Shown: positions 16,420 through 24,425 of the stretch, in pieces
How the letters are laid out: every line of letters begins with the position of its first letter
Position numbering within the stretch: position 1 is the stretch's first letter
NCBI RefSeq assembly: GCF_916618745.1
Contig: NZ_OU745373.1
Coordinates: 248,001 to 312,000, forward strand
Origin: Cardiobacterium sp. Marseille-Q4385
Lineage (GTDB): Bacteria > Pseudomonadota > Gammaproteobacteria > Cardiobacteriales > Cardiobacteriaceae
Length of the DNA: 64,000 bases
Reading direction: 5' to 3'
Translations under genes and position numbers: made by a program
Notes under the pieces: model-generated
What the model saw: only the letters and a program-made list of their open reading frames with translations
Database searches by the model: none
Told to the model about the DNA's origin: nothing

Positions 16420-17717
16420 AACCCACACACACCCTAACCCTCGCCTTCGCCCTCGCCGCCATCACCCTGAGCAGCAGCGCACAAAACCTCACCTTTGGCC
16501 CGGCCACTACCCCGCAAAGCCAGCCCATTGACGAAATCGGCCTCGTCGTCAACGATGAAGCCATTACCCGTCGCCAGCTCGCACAAGAAATCGAAGCCGA
16601 GCGGCGTAGCGTCCCCAAAGGCCTGAACCTCCCCGACACCGAACTGCGCCAGCAACTGCTCGAACGCGTCATCATGAACCACATCCTCAGCCAGATCGAA
16701 AAACGCGTCGGCCTCAACATCAGCGATGACGAAGTAAATGCCGCCATCGCGCAAATCGCGAACCGCAACCGCCTCAGCGAAAAAGCCCTCTACACCCAGG
16801 CACAAAAAGACACCGGCCTGGATCGCGAGGCCTTCCGCGAACAAATCCGCCGCACCCTCGCCCAAGACCAGATGAAAGAAGGCATGGTCGGCGCAGACAT
16901 CACCATCAGCGACCAGCAAGTGGACGACTACCTCGCCAAACTTGCACGCGAACAAGGCAGCACCATGCACATCCAGGACCTGCTTATCCCGCTACCCACC
17001 GGAGACGCAAAAAGCCGCGCCGCTGCCGTGGACGAAAAAATTCGCGAAGTTGCCCGCGCCCTGCAAGAAAACGGGCAAAACCTTGGACAGGCTGCTGCCC
17101 GCGTCAGCGGTGCCCGCTTCAACGACCTGGGCAACCTCAACCTCGCCGCCATTCCGCCCCGCTTTGCGCGTGCACTGGCCAAACTCGGCGCGGGCGACAT
17201 CGTAGAAAGCCCGGTGGTGGACGACGACGGCATGCACTTCCTCAAAGTCGTCGCCAAACACAACGCCAGCGAAAACTACACCCTGAGCGAAGCCGACGTA
17301 TCGCACATCCTGCTGCGCACTAACGAAGGCCGCGACGACGCCACCCAGAAAAACCGCATTGACGCCATCTACCGCGAACTACAAGGCGGTGCAGATTTTG
17401 CCAGCCTCGCCCGCCGCTACTCCGAAGACAGCCAGAGCGCAGCCAAAGGTGGCGACCTCGGCTGGGTCAGCGGTGAAGAGCTCGGCGGTGAACTCGCCCA
17501 GGCCATCGCCAAACTGCCGGACGGCGGCATCAGCAAACCCATTCGCGCCCCTTACGGCTACCACATCCTGCTCGTACGCGGCCACCGCCAAAGCGACAAA
17601 AGCGAAGACATGATGCGTCAGCAAATTAAACGCAGCCTCTACAACAAAGCCATCGAAGACGCCTGGCAACAACGCTTGCAAGCCCTGCGCCGCGAAGCCT
17701 ACGTCGATATCCGCTAA
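16416..17717 (+). CDS. surA: Periplasmic chaperone and peptidyl-prolyl isomerase SurA
   Basis: The 433-residue product escorts outer-membrane proteins such as LptD across the periplasm. The start is a TTG at 16416, supported by AGGAG eight bases upstream and by the immediately following signal peptide (KPTHTLTLAFALAAI). No in-frame ATG or GTG precedes the signal sequence without running far into lptD. The N-terminal SurA domain begins IDEIGLVVNDEAITRRQLAQ. Two PpiC parvulin domains follow: a diverged one near residues 175-285, and a canonical one with VSHILLRTNEG, ARRYSEDSQSAAKGGDLGW and APYGYHILLVRG. The TTG overlaps the lptD stop. Confidence 0.93.
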   Translation: MKPTHTLTLAFALAAITLSSSAQNLTFGPATTPQSQPIDEIGLVVNDEAITRRQLAQEIEAERRSVPKGLNLPDTELRQQLLERVIMNHILSQIEKRVGLNISDDEVNAAIAQIANRNRLSEKALYTQAQKDTGLDREAFREQIRRTLAQDQMKEGMVGADITISDQQVDDYLAKLAREQGSTMHIQDLLIPLPTGDAKSRAAAVDEKIREVARALQENGQNLGQAAARVSGARFNDLGNLNLAAIPPRFARALAKLGAGDIVESPVVDDDGMHFLKVVAKHNASENYTLSEADVSHILLRTNEGRDDATQKNRIDAIYRELQGGADFASLARRYSEDSQSAAKGGDLGWVSGEELGGELAQAIAKLPDGGISKPIRAPYGYHILLVRGHRQSDKSEDMMRQQIKRSLYNKAIEDAWQQRLQALRREAYVDIR

Positions 17718-17734
17718 TCACTACATGAACCCAC

Positions 17735-17753
17735 TCCCCGCTCATAGCGGGGA
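17735..17753 (+). terminator. Hairpin between surA and rsmA
   Basis: The 7-bp stem TCCCCGC / GCGGGGA has a TCATA loop and is followed by only three T residues. It may attenuate read-through rather than stop it, because rsmA starts 15 bases later. Confidence 0.45.
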
Positions 17754-17768
17754 TTTCCACATACCGCC

Positions 17769-18569
17769 ATGAACCACCCTATCCGCGCCGACAAACGCCT
17801 CGGCCAGCACTTCCTGCGTGACGAAAGCGTTATCCACCGTCTTCTTGCCACTATCCGCCCACAGCCAGGCGAAGCCCTGCTCGAAATCGGCCCCGGCCTC
17901 GGCGCCCTTACCCTGCCACTATTGCACGAAACCGGGCAGCTCACTGCCATCGAATACGATACCCGCCTCATCGCTCCGCTTACCGCCCGCGCAGCACCAC
18001 TGGGCGAGTTGCATCTCATCCATGCCGACATCCTCGACGTGGATCTTGGCACCATTCCGCCGCAACCCAAACGTTGGCGTCTTGTCGGCAACCTGCCTTA
18101 CAACCTCAGCTCACCCATCCTCTTCCACTGCCTCGCCGCGCGCGCACACATCTCCGATATGCACTTCATGCTGCAAAAAGAAGTTGTGGAGCGCATCACC
18201 GCTGCGCCAGGCGGTAAAGACTACGGCCGCCTCAGCCTGATGGTACAACTGTGGTGCGACACCGCTGCTCTCTTCACCATCCCGCCCGCCGCCTTTGCAC
18301 CGCCGCCGAAAGTCGATAGTGCTATCGTCCGCCTCGTGCTGCGTACCACCCCCGCCTGGATAATCGACGATGAAGCAACCTTCGCCGCAACCGTTAGCCG
18401 TGCCTTCAACCAGCGCCGCAAAATGCTACGCCATACCTTCGCCGCATGGTTCAGCCCGGATGAACTTGCAGCGCTCGATATAGACCCAACCGCGCGTCCT
18501 GAAACCCTCGATGGCGCTGCCTACGCCCGCCTTGCCAACGCCCATTACCACAAGGAACAACATCCATGA
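17769..18569 (+). CDS. rsmA: 16S rRNA dimethyladenosine transferase
   Basis: This 266-residue KsgA/RsmA enzyme dimethylates A1518 and A1519 in helix 45 of 16S rRNA, a late checkpoint in small-subunit assembly. The SAM-binding motif is LEIGPGLGALT near residue 38, the acidic motif LTAIEYDTRL near 60, and the catalytic NLPYNLSSPI near 112. The basic N terminus (RADKRLGQHFLRD) is characteristic. The usual neighbour pdxA is missing between surA and this gene. The stop overlaps the next gene by four bases. Confidence 0.97.
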   Translation: MNHPIRADKRLGQHFLRDESVIHRLLATIRPQPGEALLEIGPGLGALTLPLLHETGQLTAIEYDTRLIAPLTARAAPLGELHLIHADILDVDLGTIPPQPKRWRLVGNLPYNLSSPILFHCLAARAHISDMHFMLQKEVVERITAAPGGKDYGRLSLMVQLWCDTAALFTIPPAAFAPPPKVDSAIVRLVLRTTPAWIIDDEATFAATVSRAFNQRRKMLRHTFAAWFSPDELAALDIDPTARPETLDGAAYARLANAHYHKEQHP

Positions 18570-19303
18570 GCGAAACCGTCATCATCACCGGCCACAGCTA
18601 TGGCCTTGGCGCCGCCCTCGCCGCCGCCTGGCTGCAATGCGACGCGTGCGTTCTCGGCATCGCGCGCAGCACCAACCCTGCGCTTGCAGCCACCTACCCG
18701 CATACCCTACAAGAGATCCAGTGCGACCTCGCCAACCCCATCGCTGCACTCGCGCTCATCCACAGCACCCCCTTCCGTCGCTTCTGCGCAGAGGCCGAAC
18801 GCCTATGGCTCTTCAACAACGCCGGAACCGTCGCCCCCTCTGCCCCGCTTGGCACGCAGGACGACGAACAGATCGCGCTTGCCGTCAACCTCAATATCAC
18901 CGCACCGTTCCTGCTCAGCAACGCCGTGGTCGCAGAAGCACGCCGCCCAGATAACGTCAACATCGTCCACATCGGCAGCGGCGCTGGTCGCAAAGCCTAC
19001 CCTGGCTGGAGCATCTACGGTGCAAGCAAAGCTGCACTTGATCGCCATGCCGCCAGTGCCGCGAACGAAGAACGCGGCGTGCGCATTGTCAGCCTCGCCC
19101 CCGGTACCGTCGATACCGCCATGCAAGAAGGGATGCGCCGCGACCCGCATTTCCCATTGCGCGAACACTTCGCCAAAATTCACGCTGATGGCGGACTGCA
19201 AAACGCCAATGACACTGCACTAAAAATCCTCGCCTACTGCCTGAGCGAGCAATTCGGACGCGAGGCAATAGTAGACATCCGCAGCATCGAACTGCCACTT
19301 TGA
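18566..19303 (+). CDS. Short-chain dehydrogenase/reductase
   Basis: This 245-residue Rossmann-fold protein carries the SDR motifs: cofactor-binding TGHSYGLGAALA near residue 8, NNAGTVAP near residue 87, a catalytic Ser in VHIGSGAGRKAYPGW near residue 140, and YGASKAALD with the Tyr and Lys near residues 151-155. PGTVDT follows the active site. It resembles sepiapterin-reductase-type SDRs of bacteria. It overlaps rsmA (ATGA) and is likely in the same transcript. The substrate is not evident. Confidence 0.87.
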   Translation: MSETVIITGHSYGLGAALAAAWLQCDACVLGIARSTNPALAATYPHTLQEIQCDLANPIAALALIHSTPFRRFCAEAERLWLFNNAGTVAPSAPLGTQDDEQIALAVNLNITAPFLLSNAVVAEARRPDNVNIVHIGSGAGRKAYPGWSIYGASKAALDRHAASAANEERGVRIVSLAPGTVDTAMQEGMRRDPHFPLREHFAKIHADGGLQNANDTALKILAYCLSEQFGREAIVDIRSIELPL

Positions 19304-19371
19304 CTACGTCACATTGACGGCGCTATAACAGAACCGCCATATCTTGAAAATATGGCTGCCCTAAGCAGGTG

Positions 19372-19400
19372 TTGTGCTGAAATAAAAAAGTGCGTATTAT
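19372..19400 (+). promoter_or_regulatory. Putative promoter of the tRNA-Ser gene
   Basis: TTGTGC (19372-19377) and TATTAT (19395-19400) are 17 bases apart. The -10 ends 15 bases before the first tRNA base. The short GC-rich GCGCGCCC after the -10 resembles a stringent discriminator. Confidence 0.6.
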
Positions 19401-19415
19401 GCGCGCCCTTACAAC

Positions 19416-19505
19416 GGAGAGATGGCAGAGTGGTTTAATGCACCGGTCTTGAAAACCGGCGAGGGTTCGCGCCCTCCCAGGGTTCGAATCCCTGTCTCTC
19501 CGCCA
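19416..19505 (+). tRNA. tRNA-Ser (anticodon UGA)
   Basis: The sequence folds as a type II tRNA. The acceptor arms GGAGAGA / TCTCTCC pair fully. The anticodon stem CCGGT / ACCGG encloses a loop with TGA at its centre. A long variable arm is present (GCGAGGGTTCGCGCCCTCCC region), and the T-arm contains GGTTCGAATCC. The discriminator is G, and CCA is encoded (19503-19505). A terminator follows at once, so the gene stands alone. Confidence 0.97.
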
Positions 19506-19516
19506 TCTACTCAAAA

Positions 19517-19541
19517 GCGCCATGTTTCATGGCGTCTTTTT
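19517..19541 (+). terminator. Terminator of tRNA-Ser
   Basis: The stem CGCCATG / CATGGCG with a TTT loop is followed by TCTTTTT. Confidence 0.85.
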
Positions 19542-19568
19542 CGTCCGTATTTGTTCAAGGTTTCTAGA

Positions 19569-19603
19569 GTCTGTTGACATTATCGCCTTGCAAATCAACA
19601 GAC
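19569..19603. repeat. Perfect 9-bp inverted repeat at a gene-remnant boundary
   Basis: GTCTGTTGA (19569-19577) and TCAACAGAC (19595-19603) are exact inverted copies with 17 bases between. The right arm ends four bases before the SNF2 homology begins. It resembles the end of an insertion sequence or a small excision scar, but I cannot name an element. Confidence 0.5.
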
Positions 19604-19606
19604 CCT

Positions 19607-19886
19607 AAAGCGGGCGGTACCGGTTTGAACCTGACCGAAGCGGATTATGTTTTTATCGTTGTTCCGTGGTGGAATCCGGCGGTCGAGAATCAGGCGATTG
19701 ATCGCAATCACCGTATCGGGCAAAACAAATATGTTCTAGCCTACCGCATGATTTTGTCGTGACCGTATCGAGGAAAAAATCCTCGCCTTGTAGAAAAGAA
19801 AGCACACCATCGCTGAAAGTATTATCAGCGTGGATGATGAAAAGAAATCTTTTGATCTGGATGAAGTAAAAGGCCTGTTTACATAA
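19607..19886 (+). pseudogene. C-terminal remnant of a SNF2-family helicase
   Basis: The conceptual translation begins KAGGTGLNLTEADYV and continues through WWNPAVENQAIDRNHRIGQ, which are helicase motifs V and VI of SNF2/RapA-like ATPases. After YRMI the frame shifts (near 19752) to RDRIEEKILAL, which is interrupted by a TAG. It then resumes (KRKHTIAESIISVDDEKKSFDLDEVKGLFT) to the natural stop at 19886. The N-terminal nine-tenths of the protein is absent. Two lesions and the lack of a start show that it is dead. It lies directly downstream of a tRNA gene, a common landing site for mobile DNA. Confidence 0.85.
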
Positions 19887-19913
19887 GCAAGCGATTACAT
19901 AGTGGCATAGATA

Positions 19914-19950
19914 AAAAAGCAGTCTGATTTTCGTCAGACTGCTTTTTATT
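19914..19950. terminator. Bidirectional terminator after greA
   Basis: A long stem (AAAAAGCAGTCTGA / TCAGACTGCTTTTT) with a short TTTTCG loop lies between the helicase remnant and the convergent greA gene, with T-tracts on both strands. Confidence 0.9.
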
Positions 19951-19988
19951 TTTACGGCCCCAGCGGGGTCATATGAATGTCGTAACCG

Positions 19989-20471
19989 CTAGGCTTCGTA
20001 ACGCACGGTGACAATTTCCAGCATCTTGCGCCCGCCGGGGATGGTAACTTCCACGGTCTCGCCTTCTTCTTTGCCGAGCAGGGCACGAGCTATCGGCGAT
20101 GTGTTTGAGAGCAGGCCGCTCTTGATGTCTGCTTCGTCTTCACCAACGATTTTATAGGTCATTTCTTCGCCGCTGTCGGCGTCTTCGAGTTCGACGGTGG
20201 TGCCGAAGACGACTTTGCCGTTCTGCGGCAGGGTGGTCACGTCAATAACGTTCGCGTGGCTCAGTTTGTGTTCAAGTTCGCGGATGCGCCCTTCGATGAA
20301 ACCCTGCTGTTCGCGGGCAGCGTGGTATTCGGCGTTTTCTTTCAAATCACCGTGTTCACGCGCTTCGGCAATCGCTTCGATGACGCGCGGGCGGTCTTCG
20401 CTTTTCAGTTTTTCAAGTTCGGCGCGCAATGCCTGCTCGCCTTTTTTGGTCATGGGGATCTTGGCTACCAT
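19989..20471 (-). CDS. greA: Transcript cleavage factor GreA
   Basis: This 160-residue protein rescues backtracked RNA polymerase by stimulating cleavage of the nascent RNA. The N-terminal coiled-coil finger contains the acidic tip DLKENAEYHAAREQQ near residues 42-56, with the catalytic Asp and Glu. The C-terminal FKBP-like domain includes VVFGTTVELED and SPIARALLGK. The ATG at 20471 follows GAGGAAG. Length and motifs are standard. It has its own terminator and is separated from the upstream gene by another, so it is probably monocistronic. Confidence 0.97.
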   Translation of the reverse strand: MVAKIPMTKKGEQALRAELEKLKSEDRPRVIEAIAEAREHGDLKENAEYHAAREQQGFIEGRIRELEHKLSHANVIDVTTLPQNGKVVFGTTVELEDADSGEEMTYKIVGEDEADIKSGLLSNTSPIARALLGKEEGETVEVTIPGGRKMLEIVTVRYEA

Positions 20472-20567
20472 GTCTTCCTCTGTTAATCGTAAATGCCGGA
20501 TGTTCTGACGCCTCACCGCAGCGGGTGCATGCGGCGAGATACAAAAGAAACGGCGGGGATGGATATA

Positions 20568-20595
20568 AGAAAAAGCCTTGCGGCTGCAAGGCTTT
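20568..20595. terminator. Terminator of the 191-residue hypothetical gene
   Basis: A perfect 10-bp stem AAAGCCTTGC / GCAAGGCTTT with a four-base loop. On the minus strand it is followed by TTTTTCTTA, which suits the gene ending at 20647. Confidence 0.8.
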
Positions 20596-20646
20596 CTATG
20601 GGACGTATTTTACTGGATTACGTTCTTTTCTGCCTGCTGTTTTTTC

Positions 20647-21222
20647 TCACTCGAATAATGCCTCGTCGTTGCCGCGCTTGCCTTCTTTCGGACGGTGAAA
20701 GAGCTGGTTTTTGATGCGCTTGCGCTCGCTGCTGTTGCGCATCCGGATTTTCCACGCCTGCATGACTTTCTGTCGCAGGTTTTCTTGCGAGGCGGCCAAT
20801 TCGCTGACAATGCCGATGCCGGACTGGATACTCGCCTGGCGCAGGTCGTTGCACAGTTCGTTCAGGATAGGATTGTCTTCGACGATGGCGTTGATGTCGC
20901 TGGCCATCACGGGTTCTTTACCATCAAAAAGACGGGCAGCGTTGAGATAGGCCAGCATTTCGTACATGACATCGGCGCTTGCAAAGAAGCTATCCTGCAA
21001 CGCGTCAGCGCGTGCTTTCTGTTCCAGGTACTGACGATAGAGCTTGTCGTATTCCGCTTGGGTGTAGACGGCTTCCCTGTATTCTTCCGCCGTAGCAGCG
21101 GCTTGCACTACCACGGCGGGATTGATTTCCTGCTGGAGCAGTTGCCAGGCGGGAACAAACGGGTTGTCGATTTCCTTGTCTTGCATGGGGTTCTCTGATG
21201 ATGCGGTCATGATGACGCGCAT
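20647..21222 (-). CDS. Hypothetical protein
   Basis: I do not recognise this family. As drawn it has 191 residues; ATG codons at 21210 and 21186 (MQDKEIDNPF) are alternative starts and no ribosome site decides between them. The sequence is soluble and helical, with an acidic first half (AAATAEEYREAVYTQAEYDKLYRQ) and a basic tail (RMRNSSERKRIKNQL). The first ATG overlaps the TAA of the upstream symporter gene as TAATG, which suggests translational coupling and a shared transcript. The gene ends at a strong terminator. Confidence 0.7.
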   Translation of the reverse strand: MRVIMTASSENPMQDKEIDNPFVPAWQLLQQEINPAVVVQAAATAEEYREAVYTQAEYDKLYRQYLEQKARADALQDSFFASADVMYEMLAYLNAARLFDGKEPVMASDINAIVEDNPILNELCNDLRQASIQSGIGIVSELAASQENLRQKVMQAWKIRMRNSSERKRIKNQLFHRPKEGKRGNDEALFE

Positions 21223-22814
21223 TATAGGTCGCCCGGCGGTGGTTGCACCGCTTTGTCTTCTTGCTGCCGTTGCAGTTTTTCTTCCCAGAAGGTTGCCCCC
21301 TTGATACCGAGCGCCTGCGGGTCGAAGGTATAGACGGGCAGGTTCGCTTTCTGCTGCCGCTCGTAGTCGCGCAAGGCGACAATGGTCGGGCGGCCAACAG
21401 TAAGGAAGATAATGAGCATGCCGATGATGTTCAGCCAGGTGGTCATGCCCACGCCGATTTCGCCGATATTCCAGATATAGCCCGCACTGTTGATGGAGCC
21501 ATAGCCCACCGCCAACATGGCGCTGATTTTTACCACCAGGGTGGCGTTGTGGCGCAGCCCCAGTTTTTGCGCGAGGTAGATGATATTGGTCTCGGCGATG
21601 TAGTAATAGGCGAGGATGGAGGTGAAGGCAAAGAAGAAAATGGCGATGGCAACCAGTACCGGCCCGATCTTGCCAAAGACACTTTCCATGCCGATTTGCG
21701 TGAAAGCCGGCGAGTTCGGATCGGCATGAATGACTGCGCCTGCCGCATCTTGCAGATAGGAAGCGATATATTGCGTGCCGGCGCCAGCAAAGGTTTGATC
21801 GGCGACAACGTTGTATTGTTTGGTCATGAGGATGACCAGTGCGGTCGCGGAGCAGACCAGGAGCGTGGTGATATAGACGGAAAACGCCTGAATCAGCCCC
21901 TGCTGCACGGGATGTTCAACATCGGCAGCGGCGGCGGGATGCGCGCCAGTGCCTTGTCCGGCTTCGTTGGAATAAATACCACGCTTCACGCCCCAGCCGA
22001 TGGCGGCACCAAAGCCCGCCTGCGGGCTGAATGCATCGCCGATGATCAGGGCGATAAGCTCCGGTACATGGGTGATATTGATAGCGACGATAATCAGGGC
22101 AAGGCCAATATAGGCAATGGCCATAAACGGTACCACCACTTCCGCGAAGTTAGCGATACGCTTGATGCCGCCGAAGATGATGAAGCCGAGCAAAAGCAGG
22201 GTGAATGCGGTGGCCGTCAGGCGATAGATGCCGATTTCACCGGCGATGCCACTATTGACGACAGTGCCTTCACCGATGACCTGCACCACGGCGTTGGCCA
22301 TACCGTTGGCCTGCGGGCCGAGCAGGAAAATACCGCAAGAAATGACGGCGGAGATGGCGAACACGATGCCGTACCACTTCCAGCCGAGGCAGCGCTCGAA
22401 ATAATAAGCGGGACCGCCAAGATGCTGCCCGGTTTCCGGATCACGCGACTTATAAATCTGCGCCAGGGTGGATTCCACATAAGCGGTGGCCGCGCCGAAA
22501 AAAGCGCCAAGCCACATCCAAAACACGGCGCCCGGCCCACCGAAACCGATAGCGGCGGCAACACCGGCGATGTTACCGATACCGACACGGCCGGAGAGCG
22601 ACACCGTCATCGCCTGAAACGAAGAAATGCCATGCTCGGACTGCCCGCCGGATTTCAGCAGCAAGCGGCACATCTCACCGAGATGCCGCACCTGCACGAA
22701 GCGGGTCATGATGGAATAAAACAACCCAACAGCTAGAATCAGCCAGATAAAAGCGGGGTTCCAGATGATACCGTTCAGCCAGGAAACGGCAGATTCAAGG
22801 GAGGAAGCGTGCAT
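21222..22814 (-). CDS. Sodium:alanine/glycine symporter, AGCS family
   Basis: The 530-residue inner-membrane protein has about eleven hydrophobic segments. The AGCS signatures are visible: GRVGIGNIAGVAAAIGFGGPGAVFWMW (shown only in part by its GIGNIAG core) near residue 95, and WGVKRGIYSNEAGQGTGAHPAAAA near residue 290, of which YSNEAGQG is the diagnostic motif. It takes up alanine or glycine with sodium. I prefer the ATG at 22814 (MHASSLESAV), with AGAGG seven bases upstream, over the TTG at 22853. It is divergent from hom and coupled to the downstream hypothetical gene. Confidence 0.93.
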   Translation of the reverse strand: MHASSLESAVSWLNGIIWNPAFIWLILAVGLFYSIMTRFVQVRHLGEMCRLLLKSGGQSEHGISSFQAMTVSLSGRVGIGNIAGVAAAIGFGGPGAVFWMWLGAFFGAATAYVESTLAQIYKSRDPETGQHLGGPAYYFERCLGWKWYGIVFAISAVISCGIFLLGPQANGMANAVVQVIGEGTVVNSGIAGEIGIYRLTATAFTLLLLGFIIFGGIKRIANFAEVVVPFMAIAYIGLALIIVAINITHVPELIALIIGDAFSPQAGFGAAIGWGVKRGIYSNEAGQGTGAHPAAAADVEHPVQQGLIQAFSVYITTLLVCSATALVILMTKQYNVVADQTFAGAGTQYIASYLQDAAGAVIHADPNSPAFTQIGMESVFGKIGPVLVAIAIFFFAFTSILAYYYIAETNIIYLAQKLGLRHNATLVVKISAMLAVGYGSINSAGYIWNIGEIGVGMTTWLNIIGMLIIFLTVGRPTIVALRDYERQQKANLPVYTFDPQALGIKGATFWEEKLQRQQEDKAVQPPPGDL

Positions 22815-22919
22815 ACCGAGTACCTCTTGGATGATGGCCGCGACGTGCGGCAAGGCAATCTAGCACAGAATGCTCAAATATCCACAAAAAAGCCTGGGTT
22901 ACCGCTGCCTGAGGTCGTA

Positions 22920-22947
22920 TTGACAGGCCACAAGCCCGCCTTATACT
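22920..22947 (+). promoter_or_regulatory. Sigma-70 promoter of hom
   Basis: A perfect TTGACA (22920-22925) and TATACT (22942-22947) are 16 bases apart. The -10 lies 36 bases before the GTG start of hom. No leader peptide rich in Thr or Ile codons fits in the remaining space, so thr-type attenuation is not supported. Confidence 0.82.
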
Positions 22948-22983
22948 GCCCCGCCTTACCTCATTGAAACAAGGCAGAAAAAC

Positions 22984-24294
22984 GTGAAAACCGTGGCCAT
23001 CGGCATCATCGGATACGGCACCGTCGGACAAGGCGTGGTCGAAGTCCTCGCCCGCAACGCCCGCGAAATCGAGCGGCGCAGCGGCTACCAGTTACAAGTC
23101 AAACGCGTCGCGAAACGCAGCTGGCAAGGCATCGACACCAGCGCCCTGCCCTTTGCCTGCGACACCGACCCCTTTGCCATCGCTAGCGATCCGGATATCG
23201 GCATCGTTATCGAGCTGGCTGGCGGCGAACATCCCGCCTTTGAAATCATCAAAACCGCCCTCGAACACGACAAACACGTCATCACCGCCAACAAAGCCCT
23301 CATCGCCCGCCACGGCGATGCCCTCTTCGCCCTGGCCCGCAAAAAAGGGTTGGAACTTACCTTTGAAGCAGCGGTTGCAGGTGGTATCCCGGTCATCAAA
23401 ATCCTGCGCGAAGGCATGAGCGGTAACGAAGTCAAACGCGTCGCCGGCATCATCAACGGCACCAGCAACTACATCTTGAGTGAAATGGCGCAAAAAGGGC
23501 GCGACTTCGCTGACGTGCTCAAAGAAGCGCAGGCACTGGGTTACGCCGAAGCCGACCCGTCCTTTGATATCAACGGCACCGACGCTGCGCATAAAATCAC
23601 CATCCTCGCCTCGCTGGCCTTTGGCATCCCGCTGCAATTCGACAGCGTCCACATCGAAGGCATCGACGCCCTCACCCCGGACGACATCCAGGACGCCGCC
23701 GAACTTGGCTACAGCATCAAACACCTCGGCCTTGCCGTGCGCCGCGATAACGGCGTGGAAATCCGCGTTCACCCGACCCTCGTACCGCAAGACGCGCTAA
23801 TAGCGAGCGTGAACGGCGTGATGAACGCCGTGCAAATCCAGGGCAACGCCATCGGCAACAGCCTTTACTACGGCCCCGGCGCGGGCAAACTGCCAACCGC
23901 CTCGGCCGTTGTCGCCGACCTTATCGATGTCGTGCGCGAACTCAACCTCAAAGGCGAAGACCGCCTCGCCGAATTCGGCTACAGCCAGGTGCTGGATCGC
24001 AACACCCTGCCCGTGCTGCCGCCCGAAGATTTCAACAGCGCCTACTACCTGCGCCTGACCGTTGCCGACCGTGCCGGCGTTCTCGCCGACATCACCCGTA
24101 TCCTCGCGGACAACGGCATCTCCATCAACTCCGTCAGCCAGAAAAACCGCCACAAACACAACGGTCATATCCCGCTGGTGCTACTCACCGAAAAAGTCCG
24201 CGAAGCCGAGATGAACGCCGCCTGCGCACAACTCGCCGCCCTGCCCGCCGTATCGGGTGCCGTCAAACGCATCCGTGTCGAAAACTTCGAATAA
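22984..24294 (+). CDS. hom: Homoserine dehydrogenase
   Basis: This 436-residue monofunctional enzyme reduces aspartate semialdehyde to homoserine on the way to threonine and methionine. It has an N-terminal nucleotide-binding domain (IGIIGYGTVGQGV, residues 6-18), the catalytic domain with VAGIINGTSNYIL near residue 153 and DGTDAAHK-like INGTDAAHKI near residue 196, and a C-terminal ACT domain (RLTVADRAGVLADITRILAD near 357) for threonine feedback. The start is GTG. It is a stand-alone gene, not fused to aspartokinase as in the enteric ThrA, and not followed by thrC here. Confidence 0.96.
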   Translation: MKTVAIGIIGYGTVGQGVVEVLARNAREIERRSGYQLQVKRVAKRSWQGIDTSALPFACDTDPFAIASDPDIGIVIELAGGEHPAFEIIKTALEHDKHVITANKALIARHGDALFALARKKGLELTFEAAVAGGIPVIKILREGMSGNEVKRVAGIINGTSNYILSEMAQKGRDFADVLKEAQALGYAEADPSFDINGTDAAHKITILASLAFGIPLQFDSVHIEGIDALTPDDIQDAAELGYSIKHLGLAVRRDNGVEIRVHPTLVPQDALIASVNGVMNAVQIQGNAIGNSLYYGPGAGKLPTASAVVADLIDVVRELNLKGEDRLAEFGYSQVLDRNTLPVLPPEDFNSAYYLRLTVADRAGVLADITRILADNGISINSVSQKNRHKHNGHIPLVLLTEKVREAEMNAACAQLAALPAVSGAVKRIRVENFE

Positions 24295-24425
24295 CACAAA
24301 GCCTTCCTTCCCCCGCTTGCGGGGGAAAATGCCGTAGGGCGATGGGGCTTATCGCTCTCGCCTGCCATCACCTACGCCTAACGACCGCATTCGCCTCGCG
24401 CTGAAAAGACCACAGCACACACCCC

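Noticed and set aside
21243..22736. A 497-residue protein antisense to the AGCS symporter
   Set aside because: Hydrophilic shadow of a membrane-protein gene, with no family match.
22815..22983. A glycine or other riboswitch between the symporter and hom
   Set aside because: The gap is short, holds the hom promoter, and shows no tandem aptamer-like stems.
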